Positions 37,101 to 52,100 of a stretch of DNA of 64,000 nt are shown piece after piece; the stretch's first letter is position 1, and each line of letters begins with the position of its first letter. The position numbers and the translations under genes were made by a program. The stretch comes from Serripes groenlandicus. Lineage: Eukaryota; Mollusca; Bivalvia; Cardiida; Cardiidae. Below the pieces are notes generated by a model. The model was not told the DNA's origin. It made no database searches and saw nothing but the letters and a program-made list of their open reading frames with translations. The stretch covers positions 40,121,675-40,185,674 of the forward strand of contig JASEVX010000008.1 of the NCBI GenBank assembly GCA_031761405.1. The letters are read 5' to 3'.

Positions 37101-40100
37101 ACCAAGCATTACATAACAAAAAAGAATCTACAAACCTACCTGTTTTTGGTAAGCATAGCACATTGTTTCAGCAACTCTTTTCCCTTCATCGTAACAGGCT
37201 CTGGGTCCAATAGGGTTCACATTGCCCCAGTAGGATTCATTCTGTGGATGTACCTCAGGATCTATGTTTGGAGAAAACACGTTATAAATGTCGGATACTT
37301 TTGTTGATTGATTGATTGATTGTTTCCTTGGTCAGTTACAAGTACTACTGGTCCATTTCCTGACACCAGCCAGTCAGTCGTAATGCTTACCCCGCAACCC
37401 TGAGCGCCAAGGAGGGCAGCCATTGCTACCATTTTGAAAGTCTAGTTTTTCTAAAGACAAACGCTTTTCCTACATACAATAAATCTATATAAGACAACTT
37501 TTAAAACATTTAGTCAAACAAGAGCTGTCGGAGGACAGCATGCTCGACTATTTCACCGCTTATTTGATTACTGAGATAATGAACTCTAATGTAGTTGCAT
37601 GCTAAACATTAACCACAAAGTCTTAAAGGGTGATAATTTGCATTATATGCAGGATAGAATTATCTAACTTGATTATTTTCATAGGTGTGATGGTTGGGAA
37701 GGGTTGTATAACGTTTCAATGGAATGCATCAAGTAGTTACTAAAATATGGACTCTTAATGTAGTTGCATGCAAACTTTTAACCATAAGGCAACAATTTGC
37801 ACCATATGCAACTAGTTCAAAGTTATTGCAAAAAAATAGTGTTTTTTCGTTAAAGGTCAAGGTGACCTTGACCTTTGACCTGTTTGAGTCAAGTGCTGAT
37901 CATGACCATTACCCAAACTAAGTTTCAGGGTCATAGGCCTAAGCAATCAGTAGTTTTAAATGCTAGCTTTCACAACAACTTTAACCATTAACTGTTTCTT
38001 TACAGAAAGGTCATAGTGACCTTGACCTTTAACCTAGTAACTCCAAACTCTCTAGGCAAAACCAACTTGAAGATCACAGGCCTAAGTGTATGTTAGTTAT
38101 AAGGTTATAAACTTTAAACAACGCCGACAGTGAAGCCGACGTGACTTCTTTTATGGAGATTTTTTTTGTCACCATGTTTTCATAGTCATCTTGTATGTGG
38201 GAAAGGGTTAAGATAGGTGTACATACCTCCATAGACCTCTGATGTAGAAGCTAAAAGAAGTCTTGCTCTGCAGCGCTTTGCCAGTCCTGTAATTAACCAT
38301 AAACATACATTTTACACTAATTCTTATAGACCACTGTGTACTTTAAGCTACCGAAAATGATAAATCATTTCTATTTCAATATCTTTATCCATAAATATCA
38401 ATTTTAAAAGGAATTGACCAGACAACGACAATTTTCAATCCATGTTTTTTGCATGACCCCTATTTAATACATATCCATAATGGCAGCCTCCATCGATGGG
38501 TTGGGGGTCATTTCAGAGGTTTCATAGGTTATTGAATTGTTTTTCTTGCCCATTACCTATGAACCAAAAAACTCATTTATGGGTTTTATTCCGTATTACT
38601 CAAAATGAGCAACTTAACCTTTCTTACAATGTTTTACGCTCAAAATCTGTATCAAATTTTAACATCATTTTTTAATATGTTAAAGCAATTTTCTTAAATG
38701 TTATATACATGTACTAAAAGCAAACAAGGGTAACCCTTTTCCTTATGAACATCTGCAGCAGACTAGTTTTGAAAACACTGGAAAATTGAGAAATTCCTCA
38801 TTTGAGAGTTATATTATTCAACAGAGTTCATAAGCAATTTCTCTTTGTGCGAAAATGTTTTCAAAAGTCATCAACTACAAAGGCATCATCAACCAACTTT
38901 TTGTTGGAATGGATTAATAAGGAGAAGGTAGTGCTATTACTTCCAATTTCAACTCTTTGTTATGACCCTCACTTCCGACTGAACCTGGATCTTCGGCTCT
39001 CCAGGTTGACTGAAATTCTTAAAATATAGAATTTACATACCCAGTAGGTTTATGGTGCCGATGGTGTTTGTTTTCAATGTTTTCACTGGGTTGTACATGT
39101 AGTGTGGCGGGGAAGCTGGTGACGCCAAATGGTAAATCTGATCCACTGTAAATAAAAACAAGAATTCATTATTTTATTATTTTGAGAGTAAGATGTCTTT
39201 AGAATTCATTTTAGGAAAAAGGAGAAATAACAGATGCATTTTGATGCAGAGAGATTTTGAAATAATTGTGACAAAAGCACAAATTCGTCATAATGAACAA
39301 TTTCTCGATTCGTCACATTGTTTTTAACTCTTTTCAGCAGTTATATAGATTAGCAGACAACTTTTGGCAAAATTGTGACAAAAGTAAAACATGCTCAAAA
39401 GGAGCAAATTCTCGTTTTTAATTATATATGATAATTCAACTCTTGCTTGTAAAGATTTTTCATGTTTTTGCCAATATGCTTTCAAAGTCGTCTGCTGCAG
39501 ATTTGTTGAATACGGGAGAGGGTTAAAAAGCTGTCTGCTGCAGATTTTTTTTATGTTTAAAGGGTAAAATAATCCCCAATAAAGGTTGAATGACAAATAA
39601 GTAGAATCAAATTGTAAGCTAATTCACCTTTTGCAACAATGTTTTCAAAAGTTGTCTGCATGCATCAAAATGCATCTTCAAGTGGAAATGAGTAAAGATG
39701 TAATCATAGTGGGTATTAATGACTAGTCACATCCTGTCATATGAAGTGAGTTTTTTCTTCTTTTGATTTATTTATAACATACGCAACATAACATACATCC
39801 TTGAAACAGACTAGTCACTATTTCTACTTATTAAGACCCTTCCCACATAGAGCAATTTAACCCTTTCCAACATACAGCAAATCTGCAGCAGACAACTCTA
39901 AAAATGTCTACTAAAAAATATGGAAAATCTCTAAAATTGTAGGTATAACAAGTAACTGGAGGATTGCAAGCAATACCATAGTCCCCTACCGGTTTGCACT
40001 TTTGAGTCTGTTTCTGTTGTCATAGCAACCCAATGTTTAGGTATATCAAGACAATAAAGTATGAAAATAAAGAAAGGGAAATAACTCAAAAATTAGGGAA

Positions 40101-43100
40101 GCAAGAGTTATGGTTCATGTGCACTGCACTCCCCCTTGATACGATGTATTCATGTGTGAAATTTCATAGCCATAGCTAGTATAGTTATGGAGATATGCTC
40201 CGGACAAAAATCAAGTATGAAAATAAAGAAAGGGAAATAACTCAAAAATTAGGCAAGCAAGAGTTATGGTTCATGTCCACTGCACTCCCCCTTGATACGA
40301 TGTATTCATGTGTGAAATTTCATAGCCATAGCTAGTATAGTTATGGAGATATGCTCCGGACAAAAATCAAGTATAAAAATAAAGAAAGGGAAATAACTCA
40401 AAAATTAGGCAAGCAAGAGTTATGGTTCATGTCCACTGCACTCCCCCTTGATGAGATGCATCCATGTGTGAGATTTCATAACCATAGCTAGTACAGTTTT
40501 GGAGATATGCTCCGGACAAAAATCAAGTATGAAAATAAAGAAAGGGAAATAACTCAAAAATTAGGGAAGCAAGAGTTATGGTTCATATGCACTGCACTCC
40601 GCATTGATGAGATGTATCCACATATGGAATTTCATAGCCATAGCTAGTACAGTTATGGAGATATGCTCCGGACAAAAATCAAGTATGAAAATAAAGAAAG
40701 GGAAATAACTCAAAAATTAGGCAAGCAAGAGTTATGGTTCATGTCCACTGCACTCCCCCTTGATGAGATGCATCCATGTGTGAGATTTCATAACCATAGC
40801 TAGTACAGTTTTGGAGATATGCTCCGGACAAAAATCAAGTATGAAAATAAAGAAAGGGAAATAACTCAAAAATTAGGGAAGCAAGAGTTATGGTTCATAT
40901 GCACTGCACTCCGCATTGATGAGATGTATCCACATATGGAATTTCATAGCCATAGCTAGTACAGTTTTGGAGATATGCTCCGGACAAAAATTTGCCGGAC
41001 TGACTGACTGACTGACTGACAGATGGACTGACGGACTGACGGACGGAGTGCAAACCTAATAGTCCCCTTCGGCACGCCGGTAGGGGACTAATAACGGAAA
41101 AAAGTTGAAAACATTGTGGCAAAAGGTGCAATTGCTCGTTTTGAGCAAATTCTCCTATTGTCAAGATGTTTTCAAAAGTTGTCTGCTGCAGATGCGTCTA
41201 TAGGTGGGAAAGGGTTAAAAACATCTACACAAAAATATGGAACATCTCTTTTATCTCCATTATAACAATTGAAAAATGTTGTTTACACTGTGGCAAAGGG
41301 AGAATCAGAAATGGCTCATTGTTTTTAATTCTATTCAATTACTTCATATATAGATATTTTCCAAATGTTTAACCTAGATGTTTTAACAGTCGTCTGCTTC
41401 AGTTTTTATTATAGGTGGGTAAGTCTTTAACAGCTCCTTTCTTACCTTCAATAAAGATAGGATTTACAACATCAGCGTGAATCAGCTCGAAGTTTTCATG
41501 GCCAATCCAGTGCTCTACGTTCTTTTTTCTTCCGGTAAAAAAGTTGTCCACCACCGTGACCTCATGACCTTGCATCATCAATGCATCGGTTAGGTGAGAT
41601 CCAACGAACCCAGCACCTCCTGTAATCTAGTAAACAAAGGTAGATCTATTGATAAGCTGTCAAATTCCATCTGGATCTGGTAATTTGGTAATACAGTTAA
41701 ACCTAGTCTAACCCTTTCCCACATATAAACGCTTTCTGATGACTCTGCTGCAGACGACTTCAGAAAACATTGTGACAAAAAGTAGAAATTGCTCAAAACA
41801 AGCAATTTTTCCTTTTGCCACAATGTTTTCAACTGATGCCAGTAAGTAAACCTTCATATATAGATATGTTTCATGTTTTTGATAAGATTTGTTAAAAGTC
41901 ATCCGCTGCAGATTTGTTGTATGTGTGAAAGGGTTAACAACCAGCCATGGGAAGAGAACAATCTGGTCTTTATTTACAGATGGACTTTTATTGCAGGTCA
42001 TTTATAAATACAGAAAATGAGAATTTGGGAAATTAAAAATGTGGTTGAATTGCTAAACAAAGGTGGTCTTTAGGACAGGTTTGATTGTATTTATAAAATT
42101 GGTATAATTTATAATCACAATTACAGATATATTAATATTTTCCATTTAATGTGGAATCAAAAGCATATGAAAGAACATGTATAGCTTTTATAAGGAGAGG
42201 TGTGTATTACCTCAACTTTAAAAACATCCATCCAAACAGATTGAAAACCTCTATAAATGAAATATAACTAGAAATATCACTGAAGATGATAAATACCCCC
42301 AAAACAGCACCTTGACTCAAAATATGGATTCCGACAGCAGGGCTGTACAAATCCCATAGCCCGACGTCCGGGACAAGTCATAAATCGCATCGGGCAAGTC
42401 GCTAATTGCAACATCTCAGTCCCGGACAAGTGGCATTTTCCAAAAATCCACGTCCCATTATATCAACCCATTTACGTAACAGTGAATGTAAATTCCTGTG
42501 TCTGGTAGCCCGGCTTAATTACTAACACACATGTCTGTCGTGTATAAATTTGACTGTATGTTACATGCGAAAAACCACTCGCGCGTGACCATAACAAATC
42601 AATAACAGTAGGCGGAGTTACCCACCTGTCAGATCGAATGATTTCAGCCAACCGAATCGCGTCAGTAATAGTCAATTAACGTGATATATATATGTATCCA
42701 ATAAGGCTGTCCAATCATAAGTGACAATTGTTCCTTGGGGCTGTGTTATTTCATGAAAGCTAGGGAATTACCTATAGATCGGTCTCATTAAAATATTCCC
42801 TTAAATGTATTTTGATCCATATTTCTCAAAGTAGGGAACCATGATTAACATTGCGCAATCATCAAAATAGCGGCTATGTTACGAATAATACCGCAACACC
42901 AATCTGACTAAATGTAAATGCGTAGCGTTAATAGGAGATGATTTTAATGAGATTGACCGCAACACATGAAACAAATTTAACGTTTTGTTGTCTTTCATTT
43001 TTTTTGACAATATTTTTTGATTTAATAACTACATTGAACCTGATAAATTTGACTTTTGGTTAATAAAATTTAATTTATTTATATGTCTTTCTTTGAAAAA

Positions 43101-46100
43101 CTGACCCTCGTATCGAACACTGCCCTGTTTCGGTGAGGGACCTAAATCGTTGACCTTTTTATTTTCACTACAGGTCTTTTGCAATAATGTTATTTGAATT
43201 GGTCACTACCCTTAAATCATGTACATTGTGTGCTCTTAAATGTTATCTTTATACAGAACTATAAAAAAAAAACCACTAAAAAACAATTAAAACACTCAAG
43301 AAACCGCGATCCGGGCTACCACACAATTCTTAAATTTGTCGCATGTTAAACTTTGTGTGCAGAAAAGTGGGACAAGTGAGAATCTTAGCAGGACAAGTGG
43401 CATTCTGAAAGTCACTTGTCCTGGACAAGTGGCTGATTATTTTTTTTGTACAGCCCTGGACAGACCAACAAAAGGGCCATAACTCTTGTTAAATAACATG
43501 CAATTGTAAGACCTTTATGATGTGCACATCTCCTCTTGGTATAGAAGCTTCATGTAAAATGTTATTGAATTCCACCCAGTGGTTTGTAAGAAATAGGCTG
43601 GACAAAATATGGCTTCTGACTGACCAACAAGTTAATAAGTAAAAGGGCCATAACTCTGTAAAATAACATGCAATTATAAGACCTTAATGGTATGCACATC
43701 TCCTCTTGGTATAGAAGCTTCATGTAAAATGTTATTGAATACCACACAGTGGTTTGTAAGAATTAGGCCGGACGAAATATGACCAGCAACTTAACAAGAC
43801 TCTATGAACAAGAAAAAGTAACAAAGGGCAATAACTCTGTAATTATGTAAATTAGAGTTATGGTTCTTGTACACTGAACTTTCTCTGATTATGCTCTACC
43901 ATTGTATGCAGTTTTATTAGATTCCATCTTTTAGTTATTAAGTTATTCTCCGGACAAGAAAAAGTAACAAAGGGCAATAACTCTGTATTTAGATTAAATA
44001 GAGTTATGGTTCCTGTACACTGCACTTCCTCTCAATGTGTTGTATCATCCTATGAAGTTTTATTAAATTCCAACAATTAGTTTTAAAGTTATGCTCCGGA
44101 CAAGACTCTACTAGAAAAAGTAACAAAGGGCAATAACTCTGTATTTAGATAAAATAGAGTTATGGTTCCTGTACACCGCACTTCCTCTCAATGTGTTGTA
44201 TCATCCTATGAAGTTTCGTTCAAATCCTATGTTGCATTGTTAAGATATGGTCCGGACAAAATATGGCTTCCGACCGACCGACCGACCGACCGACCGACAC
44301 AGTGACTCCTATATACCCCCCCAAAACTTTGTTTTTTGGGGGTATAATTATTGACCAGAATTGAAAACATTGTGGCAAAAGAAGAAATTGCTCATTATGA
44401 GCAATTTCTCCTTTTGCTACAATGTTTTCAATTCAATAATTTTACTTTCATTTTAATATTTATGAAGATTTTCCACAGTTATGCTTAGTTAGATGTTTTC
44501 AAAGTTGTCTGATGCAGATTTGTTGTATGTGGAAAAGGGCTTAGCCTATTACTTCACACTGACGACATTTGACGCCACTTTTGTAAACATTACAAGAAAA
44601 GTTGAAATTGCTCGAAACAAGCAATTTCACCTTTTATTGCAATTTGTTCAACTCTTTGTCAAAAAGTTACTTCCAGATTGTTCAACTTGTTCATCAGTTG
44701 TTTGTTAAGTAAACAACATTTGAAATATTATGTGATGTAATGGGTAAATACACAGCAAAGAATTAGACTAGAGAAAGTTGACTTACCAGTATCCTTTTTC
44801 TGTCATGGTAGTTAAGAAAGGGCACTTTAGGGTAAACCTTATGTCTGTAACAAAGACAAGAAAAGTACTTGTAACAATATGTTATACGGCTTTTACGGCT
44901 TTTTGAAAACATAGTGACAAAAGAAGAAATTGCACAAAACGTGCAATTTCTCCTTTTGCCACAATGTTTTCCACTTTTTGTCATAGGTTATCCATTCAAT
45001 TATGGAGATTTTCTATGTTTTGACAAAATACGTTCAAAGTCGTCTGCTGCAGAATTGTCGTATGTGGGAAAGGGTTAATGAAAGTCTTATAAATGAATAG
45101 ATTAGAAAACATTGTGACAATAGGAGAAATATTCATTCTAGGCCATTTCTCCTTTTGTTAAAATGATGAGCAGATGGCTCCTAACCCTTTCTTACATATA
45201 AGACTCTTTCCGACACCTCTATAATATACAACTTTTGAAAAGTTTGAGGCAAAAGGAGAAGTTGCTCAGTCATAATGCGCAATTTCTCCTTTTGCCACAA
45301 TTTTTTCAACTATATTCAAACTGTTATTTTTTCATTTCTAAAAAGTTTATCAGCATTGCAACATAGTTGTTTTGAAAGTGTCTGCTGCAGATTTGTTGTA
45401 CTGGCATGTGTGAAAAGGGTTAATTATAATGGGTTTTAAAACCATTTGAAATCAAAACTAATAAAGGCTGTTGCACACCTTTTCATGTAGGAAAACAAAA
45501 TACAAGCCGAGTCATGGCTTTTGTTGCACAATTTCTCCTTTTGCCACAATGTTTTCCACTTTTAGCCATAGGTTATCCATTCAATTATAGAGATTTTCCA
45601 TTTTTTGACATAATATGTTCAAAGTCGTCAGCTGCAGATTTGTTGTATTGGCATGTGGGAAAAGGGTTAATTAAACTACCCTATTTGTTTAACCGTTTGA
45701 AATCAATACTAATAAAGGCTGTTACTAATAAAGGCTGTTGCACACCTTTTCAAGCAGGAAAACAAAATACAATCCAAGTCATGGCTCTGGTTATATTTTT
45801 GTTGGGTATTTTCACAACATTGGGTTTTAGATATTGTGTAAAGAGTTCATAATTTGTAATTGCACCTTTTCTACAGCTCTGAATCAGCTGATAAGATTTG
45901 TCCTAATATGTTTGTCATTATCTTGTCTTAACCCTTTCCCTCATATGACAATTCTGCAGCAGACGACTTTTAACATATTTTGACAACAAGAGGGCCATGA
46001 TGGCCCTGGAATCGCTCACCTGATTATTTTTATTTTTTTCACTTTAGCTATATAAGCCCCGCCCCCTGGCAGCCATAGTTTCCGACCAATTAACTTGGCT

Positions 46101-49100
46101 TGAAGGAATCTGATAGAGGGTCACCCTAGGAACATTTCTACAAAATATTTGAAAATCGGCCGGACACTTTCGTAGAAGAAGATTTTTAACTTTTCACTAT
46201 AGCCATACAAGGCAAAATAGCCCCGCCCCCCCTGGTGGCCATGTTTTTCAACCAATCAACTTGGATTGAAGGAATCTGATAGAAGGTCATACAAGGAATA
46301 TTTCTACAAAATTATTTGAAAATCGGTCTGACACTTTGGGAGGAGAAGATTTTTTAAGTTTTCACTATAGCCATATAAGGCAAAATAGCCCCGCCCCCTG
46401 GCTGCCATGTTTTTTGACCAATCAACATGGCTTGAAGGAATCTAATAGAGGGTCATCCAAGGAGCATTTCTACAAAATTATTTGAAAATCTGCCAACCAG
46501 TTTGGGAGAAGAAGATTTTTTAAGTTTTCACTGTAGCCATATAAGGCAAAATAGCCCTGCCCACTGGCGGCCATGTTTTTCGACCAATCAACATGGCTTG
46601 AAGGAATCTGATAGTGGGTCACTAAAGGAACATTTCTACAAAATTATTTGAAAATCGGCCTGACACTTTCAGAGAGAAGATTTTTTAAGTTTTCACTATA
46701 GCCATATAAGGCAAAATAGCCCCGCCCCCCTGGTGACCATGTTTTTCGAACAATCAACATGGCTTGAAGGAATCTGATAGAGGGTCATCCAAGGAACATT
46801 TCCACAAAATAATTTGAAAATAGGCCTGACACTTTCGGAGGAGAAGATTTTTTAAGTTTTCACTATAGCCATATAAGGAAAAATAACCCCGCCCCCCCCT
46901 GGCGGCCATGTTTTTTGACCAATCAACATGGCTTGAAGGAATCTCATAGAGGGTCATCCAAGGAACATTTCTACAAAATTATTTGAAAATCTGCCAACCA
47001 GTTTGGGAGTAGAAGAATTTTGAAGTTTTTTTCATTTCGTTGCCATGGAAACCAGAATTCTGCATGGATCCCAAATATTTGAAGGAAATCTGGTGAGGTC
47101 ATTGAGAGGATGCTTTCTGTGAAGTTTCATCCAAATTGACCCACTGGTTACTGAGGAGAAGAAGTTGACGCACGACGGACGACGCACGATGGACGCCGGA
47201 CAAAAGGCGATCACAATAACTCACCTTGAGCAAAGCTCAGTTGAGCTAAAAAGTGGAAAATCTCTAAAATTGAATAGATAACCTATGACTAAAATTGGAA
47301 AACATTGTGGCAAAAGGAGAAATTGCACGTTTTGTGCAATTTCTTCTTTTGTCACTTTGTTTTCAAAAAGCTGTCTGCTGCAGAGGTGTCAGAAAGCGTC
47401 TATATGAGGGAAAGGGTTAACCCTTTGCCACAAACAATACATCTGCAGCAGACGACTTTGAAAACATCTAAGCAAAAACATAAAAATCCCCATTAATGAA
47501 GGTATAATCATTAAAACAATTTGAAAACATTGTGGCAAAAGGATAAATTGCTCTTTCTGAGCAATTTCTTCATTTGCCACAATGTTTTCAAAAGTCGTCT
47601 GCTGCAGAGAAAGCGTCTATATGTGGGAAAGGGTTAATATAGGGTCTTTCCCACATACAGAGGATTTATGATGCCTCTGCAGCAGACAACTTTTGACAAC
47701 AACTTCTCAAAATGTTTGTCTAATGCTGATTTGTTGTATGTAGGATAGGGTTTATTTTTTCCATATCAGGTTCAAGTAATCACACCAGCTGTGATACTAA
47801 TAAGCTGGGACACAATATACGGTAACAAGAGCTGTCCTGCAAGAGCTGTCGGAGGACAGCGCGCTCGACTATTCCACCACTTATTTAAGTTACTGAGATA
47901 ATAGACTCTAATGTTGTTGCGTGCAAAAAATTAACCACAATTTCTTAAAGGGTGATAATTTGCATTATATGCAGGATAGAGTTATTTAACTTTATTATTT
48001 TCATAGGTGTGATGGTTAGGAAGGGTTGTATAACGTTTCAATGGAATGCATGAAGTAGTTAATAAGATATGGACTCTTAATGTAGTTGCACGCAAACATT
48101 TAACCATAATTTCTAAGTAACAAAAGGGCAACAATTTGCACCATATGCAGGATAGAGTTATCTTTATTGGTTGTGTTTATATTTGTGAAATTGAGAAAGG
48201 TTGTACAAAGTTTCATTACAATGGTTCAAGTTGTTACTGAGATTACACTCTAAATGTTTATTTATTTATTTAACACTGTTAGTACAGTTTTGGCCAATTT
48301 CGAGGGACATAATTGTGTAGTGACTAAGATAACGTTGTAAGTTATCAAACCTGACCAAGATATTCTGCCATCAACATATTGTCTAAATTTGGTGATGATC
48401 GGATAAAGGCTTCACAAGTTATTTTTAAACTGACAAGACCAATTTTAGTTATTTTTTATAATTAAAGGGCAATAACTCTCTATCGACTGGAGCAATATGG
48501 CTAGTTATCGAACTTGTCCGAGATATTACGCAAATACACTTTCTGACTAAATTTAGTGATGATTGGACAAAGGCTTCTAAAGTTATTGAGCTGACAAGAC
48601 TAATTTTAGGTAATTTCTATAACTAAAGGGCAATAACTCTCAATTGACTATAGCGATATGGCTAGTTATCGAACTTGTCCAAGATATTATGCCAATACAC
48701 ATTCTGACTAAATTTGGTGATGATTGGACAAAGGCTTCTAAAGTTATTGAGCTGACAACATACTGGACGCCGCCCGCCCGCCTGTATGCCGCAGATAAAA
48801 CTATAATACGATCCGTATAAAAAGGGCCATAACTTGCATAAAGTGCAGGATAGAGTTATCTAACTTGATAATTTACACAAGTGTGATAGTTGGGTAGGGT
48901 TGTAGAAAGTTTCAATGCAATGGATCAAGTAAATACTGAGATATATGGACTCTTAATTTAGTTGCACGCAAAACTTTAACCAGAATTTCTCAGTAAAAAA
49001 AGGGCCATAACTTGCATTAAATGCAGGATAGAGTTATCTAACTTGATAATCTACATAGGTGTGATAGTTTGGTAGGGCTGTAGAAAGTTTCAATGCAATA

Positions 49101-52100
49101 CATGTAGTATTTAAGTACTTACATGCAAACCAAGGTGTGACGTGGACGACGACACCAACAGCAGGGTATAGTATAGCTCTCATTAATTCTAACAACACAA
49201 CTGATTGCCAAAGAGGGAAAGCCATTACTATCATTGTTAATTAAAGTCTTATGTACGGACCTGTTGGTGACCGAACCCCTTACTGCCTGCACCAGAGGCT
49301 GTCAGACACAATTAGTAGACAACGTATTTAAACATAGTTGAAAAATGGAAAAATTGCTCATCATGAGCAATTTCAGATTTTGTATAATGTTTTCAATACA
49401 TTTATTACAAAGATTATCGATGACTATGTCAAGATAATGTCGTTCCTATGCAGGTTTGCTTTCATTTGTGGAAGGGTTGACCATTTGACCTAGGTGCATA
49501 CCTGGGTTTGAATCCTGGGTCCTACCTTTGTAATTTTTCCATACAAAGGATGAGTACTGGTTAGGTCTCAATCAAGCGTGATTAATAACCAGCTTAAAGC
49601 TTGTTTATAGCACAACCAATGTTAAAATGTAACTTTAAGCTAGAAAACAACGCCATTAAAGAATGGAATTTTGCTTAAATGAAGTTCAACTATGCTTTTT
49701 TATAAATAAAAGCATTTAAGAGCAGGTTCTGCTTCAAAAATGGACTCCTCTGAAGCAGTATTTATTTGAAAACATTGTGACAAATGGAGAAATTGCTTAT
49801 TATGGGCAATATCTTCTTTTGCCACAGTGATTTCATGATTCATCTAATCAATGTAAATGCTTACAAAATGCATCTGCAAATGGGAAAGGGTAAAACATCT
49901 GCAGTTTATTTTTCCTTATAAAGGCTTCTACTTCATACAATTACAGTGACAAAATTAATAGTTTATTGATTTGATTTAACCCTTTCCCACATACAACAAA
50001 TCCGCAGCAGACGGCTTTGAAATATTTTTTGCAAATCTCTTTAATGAAGGTTAAACTAGTGAAAAAGGAAGAATACATTGTGCCAAAAGGAGAAATTGCT
50101 CATCATGAATAGTATTTTAAAGGGCCATAATCCAGTCATGCATGAATGGATCTGGCTGGTTTTCGAAAGGTACCGAGCTCTCATGTATATCTAGCTACTG
50201 TATAAGATTGGTAAACATCGGATCATCAACGATGACTTTTAACTTGTTCACAAGGTCAATTATAGCAATTTTGCCAATTTTGAAGGGCCATAATCCTGTC
50301 ATGCATGGTTTTTGAAATGGAACCGAGCTCTCATGGATATCTAGCTACTGAATAAGTTTGGTAAACATCAGATAATAAATGAAGACTTTACCTTGTCTCT
50401 ACGTGACAGGTGAGCTAAAAACAGTAAGATTTGTAAATGAAACATACCCTTTCTCCAATTCTTTCACTCGATCTTGAAGTTGTGCTATCTGGTCATAGAG
50501 TTGCTTCTTGTCGTTAAACACAACGCCTCCATCTCGCTTCACGTTCTCATTGAATTGCATTGAGACCCCTGGTAATTTACCCTCATTCAAATTCCTGAAG
50601 AAAAACATGTCTAATCAAAATAACATGCAAAGCACACCTCAACAACAGCTAAGTTTGTTTGTTTTATTGGGGTTTTAAATCCGGTGTACAACATTATTTC
50701 AGTTATATCACAGCAACAGTTCACTTATTCATGATCCAAGGGTAAACAAACTAGTACTAGGCTTGGAAATGTGCTTTATCCAAGGGCACTCCACCATGAC
50801 TGTAGTGCTGCGACTGGGGACTAAACCCAGGACACCCGGTTTCAAATCCCGACACTAACCACTAGACAATGGATGATTCCTCAACAATAGCTAAGTTGAT
50901 TTGAGACTGAGCATGAGAATGGTACATGTACAAATTGGCTTTTTAAACAGTGTAGATTTAGATCATCTTATCCACCTGCTCAGTCTTAAGTACCAGTATC
51001 TATGCAAGTTGCAAAATCTTCTTACAAGCTTGTGCAAGTAATATGTGAACAGTGAACAACTAGATCAGACTGTTGATGCTCAGCCTGATATGGATCTATA
51101 CTGTTCACAAAAGAAAACTTGTACCTTTTCCCATGCTCAAGCTTAATTATTATTTCCTACGTGTCTGTAATAGAGGAGTTTCAATGAAAAATGTCTACTT
51201 TTGCCATAATGTTTTCAAAAGTCGTCTGCTGCAGGTGTCAAGACTTTGTATTAGTGGCTGTCCTCCTTGGCACTCAGGGTTGCGGCTTATTTTTACGACT
51301 GACTTGGCAGGTGTCAGGATAAACAGACCAGTTGTACTTAACGAGGAAACACTGTGATATAAATATTATAACTGAAAAATCTGTCAAGTGGCATATAACA
51401 CCAAACAATCAACTGCTGCAATGTCAAAATGGTTCTAAATGTGAGAAAGGGTAAAATTGGGGGAGTGTTTCAACACTAACTGCGCGTAAACCCCCTCCCG
51501 CGTAAAGACGCACTATGACATCTCTACAGTTGGATGGTACGCAATCAATGTAAAATAAATAAGTTTAACCAAAGAAGTTCCACCAATGGACCAACAGTCT
51601 ATGTGGAAAAGCAGCCAGATGCTTGAAAAGACTGTTGTGTGGAGTACCGGTGTGAGATAGCCAGAAAGCTAAGGAGAGATTTATACAGAGCTCTAGGTAA
51701 GGGACATTTGTCATATTCTAAAATCTTTATTTGATACTCAAACCCCTATGTTGTGGGTACTCAAAAGAATTGTCTCACTAAGGCGATTCTTTTGAGTACC
51801 CACAATATAGGGTTTGGTTAATTAATAAGAGAGATATTGTGGGAAAAAGCTACTCCCCCTTATCTAGTTCTCTTTTTATAATAAATTCACTTACGTATTT
51901 GGAGCAGAAGCGGATTCCGACAGTGTAAAGTACCCAACTGAAAAACAATAATATAAAGGTCAGATTACATGTATTGGGCACAGATTTTGAGTGATACACT
52001 GTACTCATTAACTTATATATCATACACAGAGCTCCAGATTAGGAGGGGAAAACAGCTGTTTTCCCCACAATATCGCTCTTATAATCCAAGCAAATCCTAT

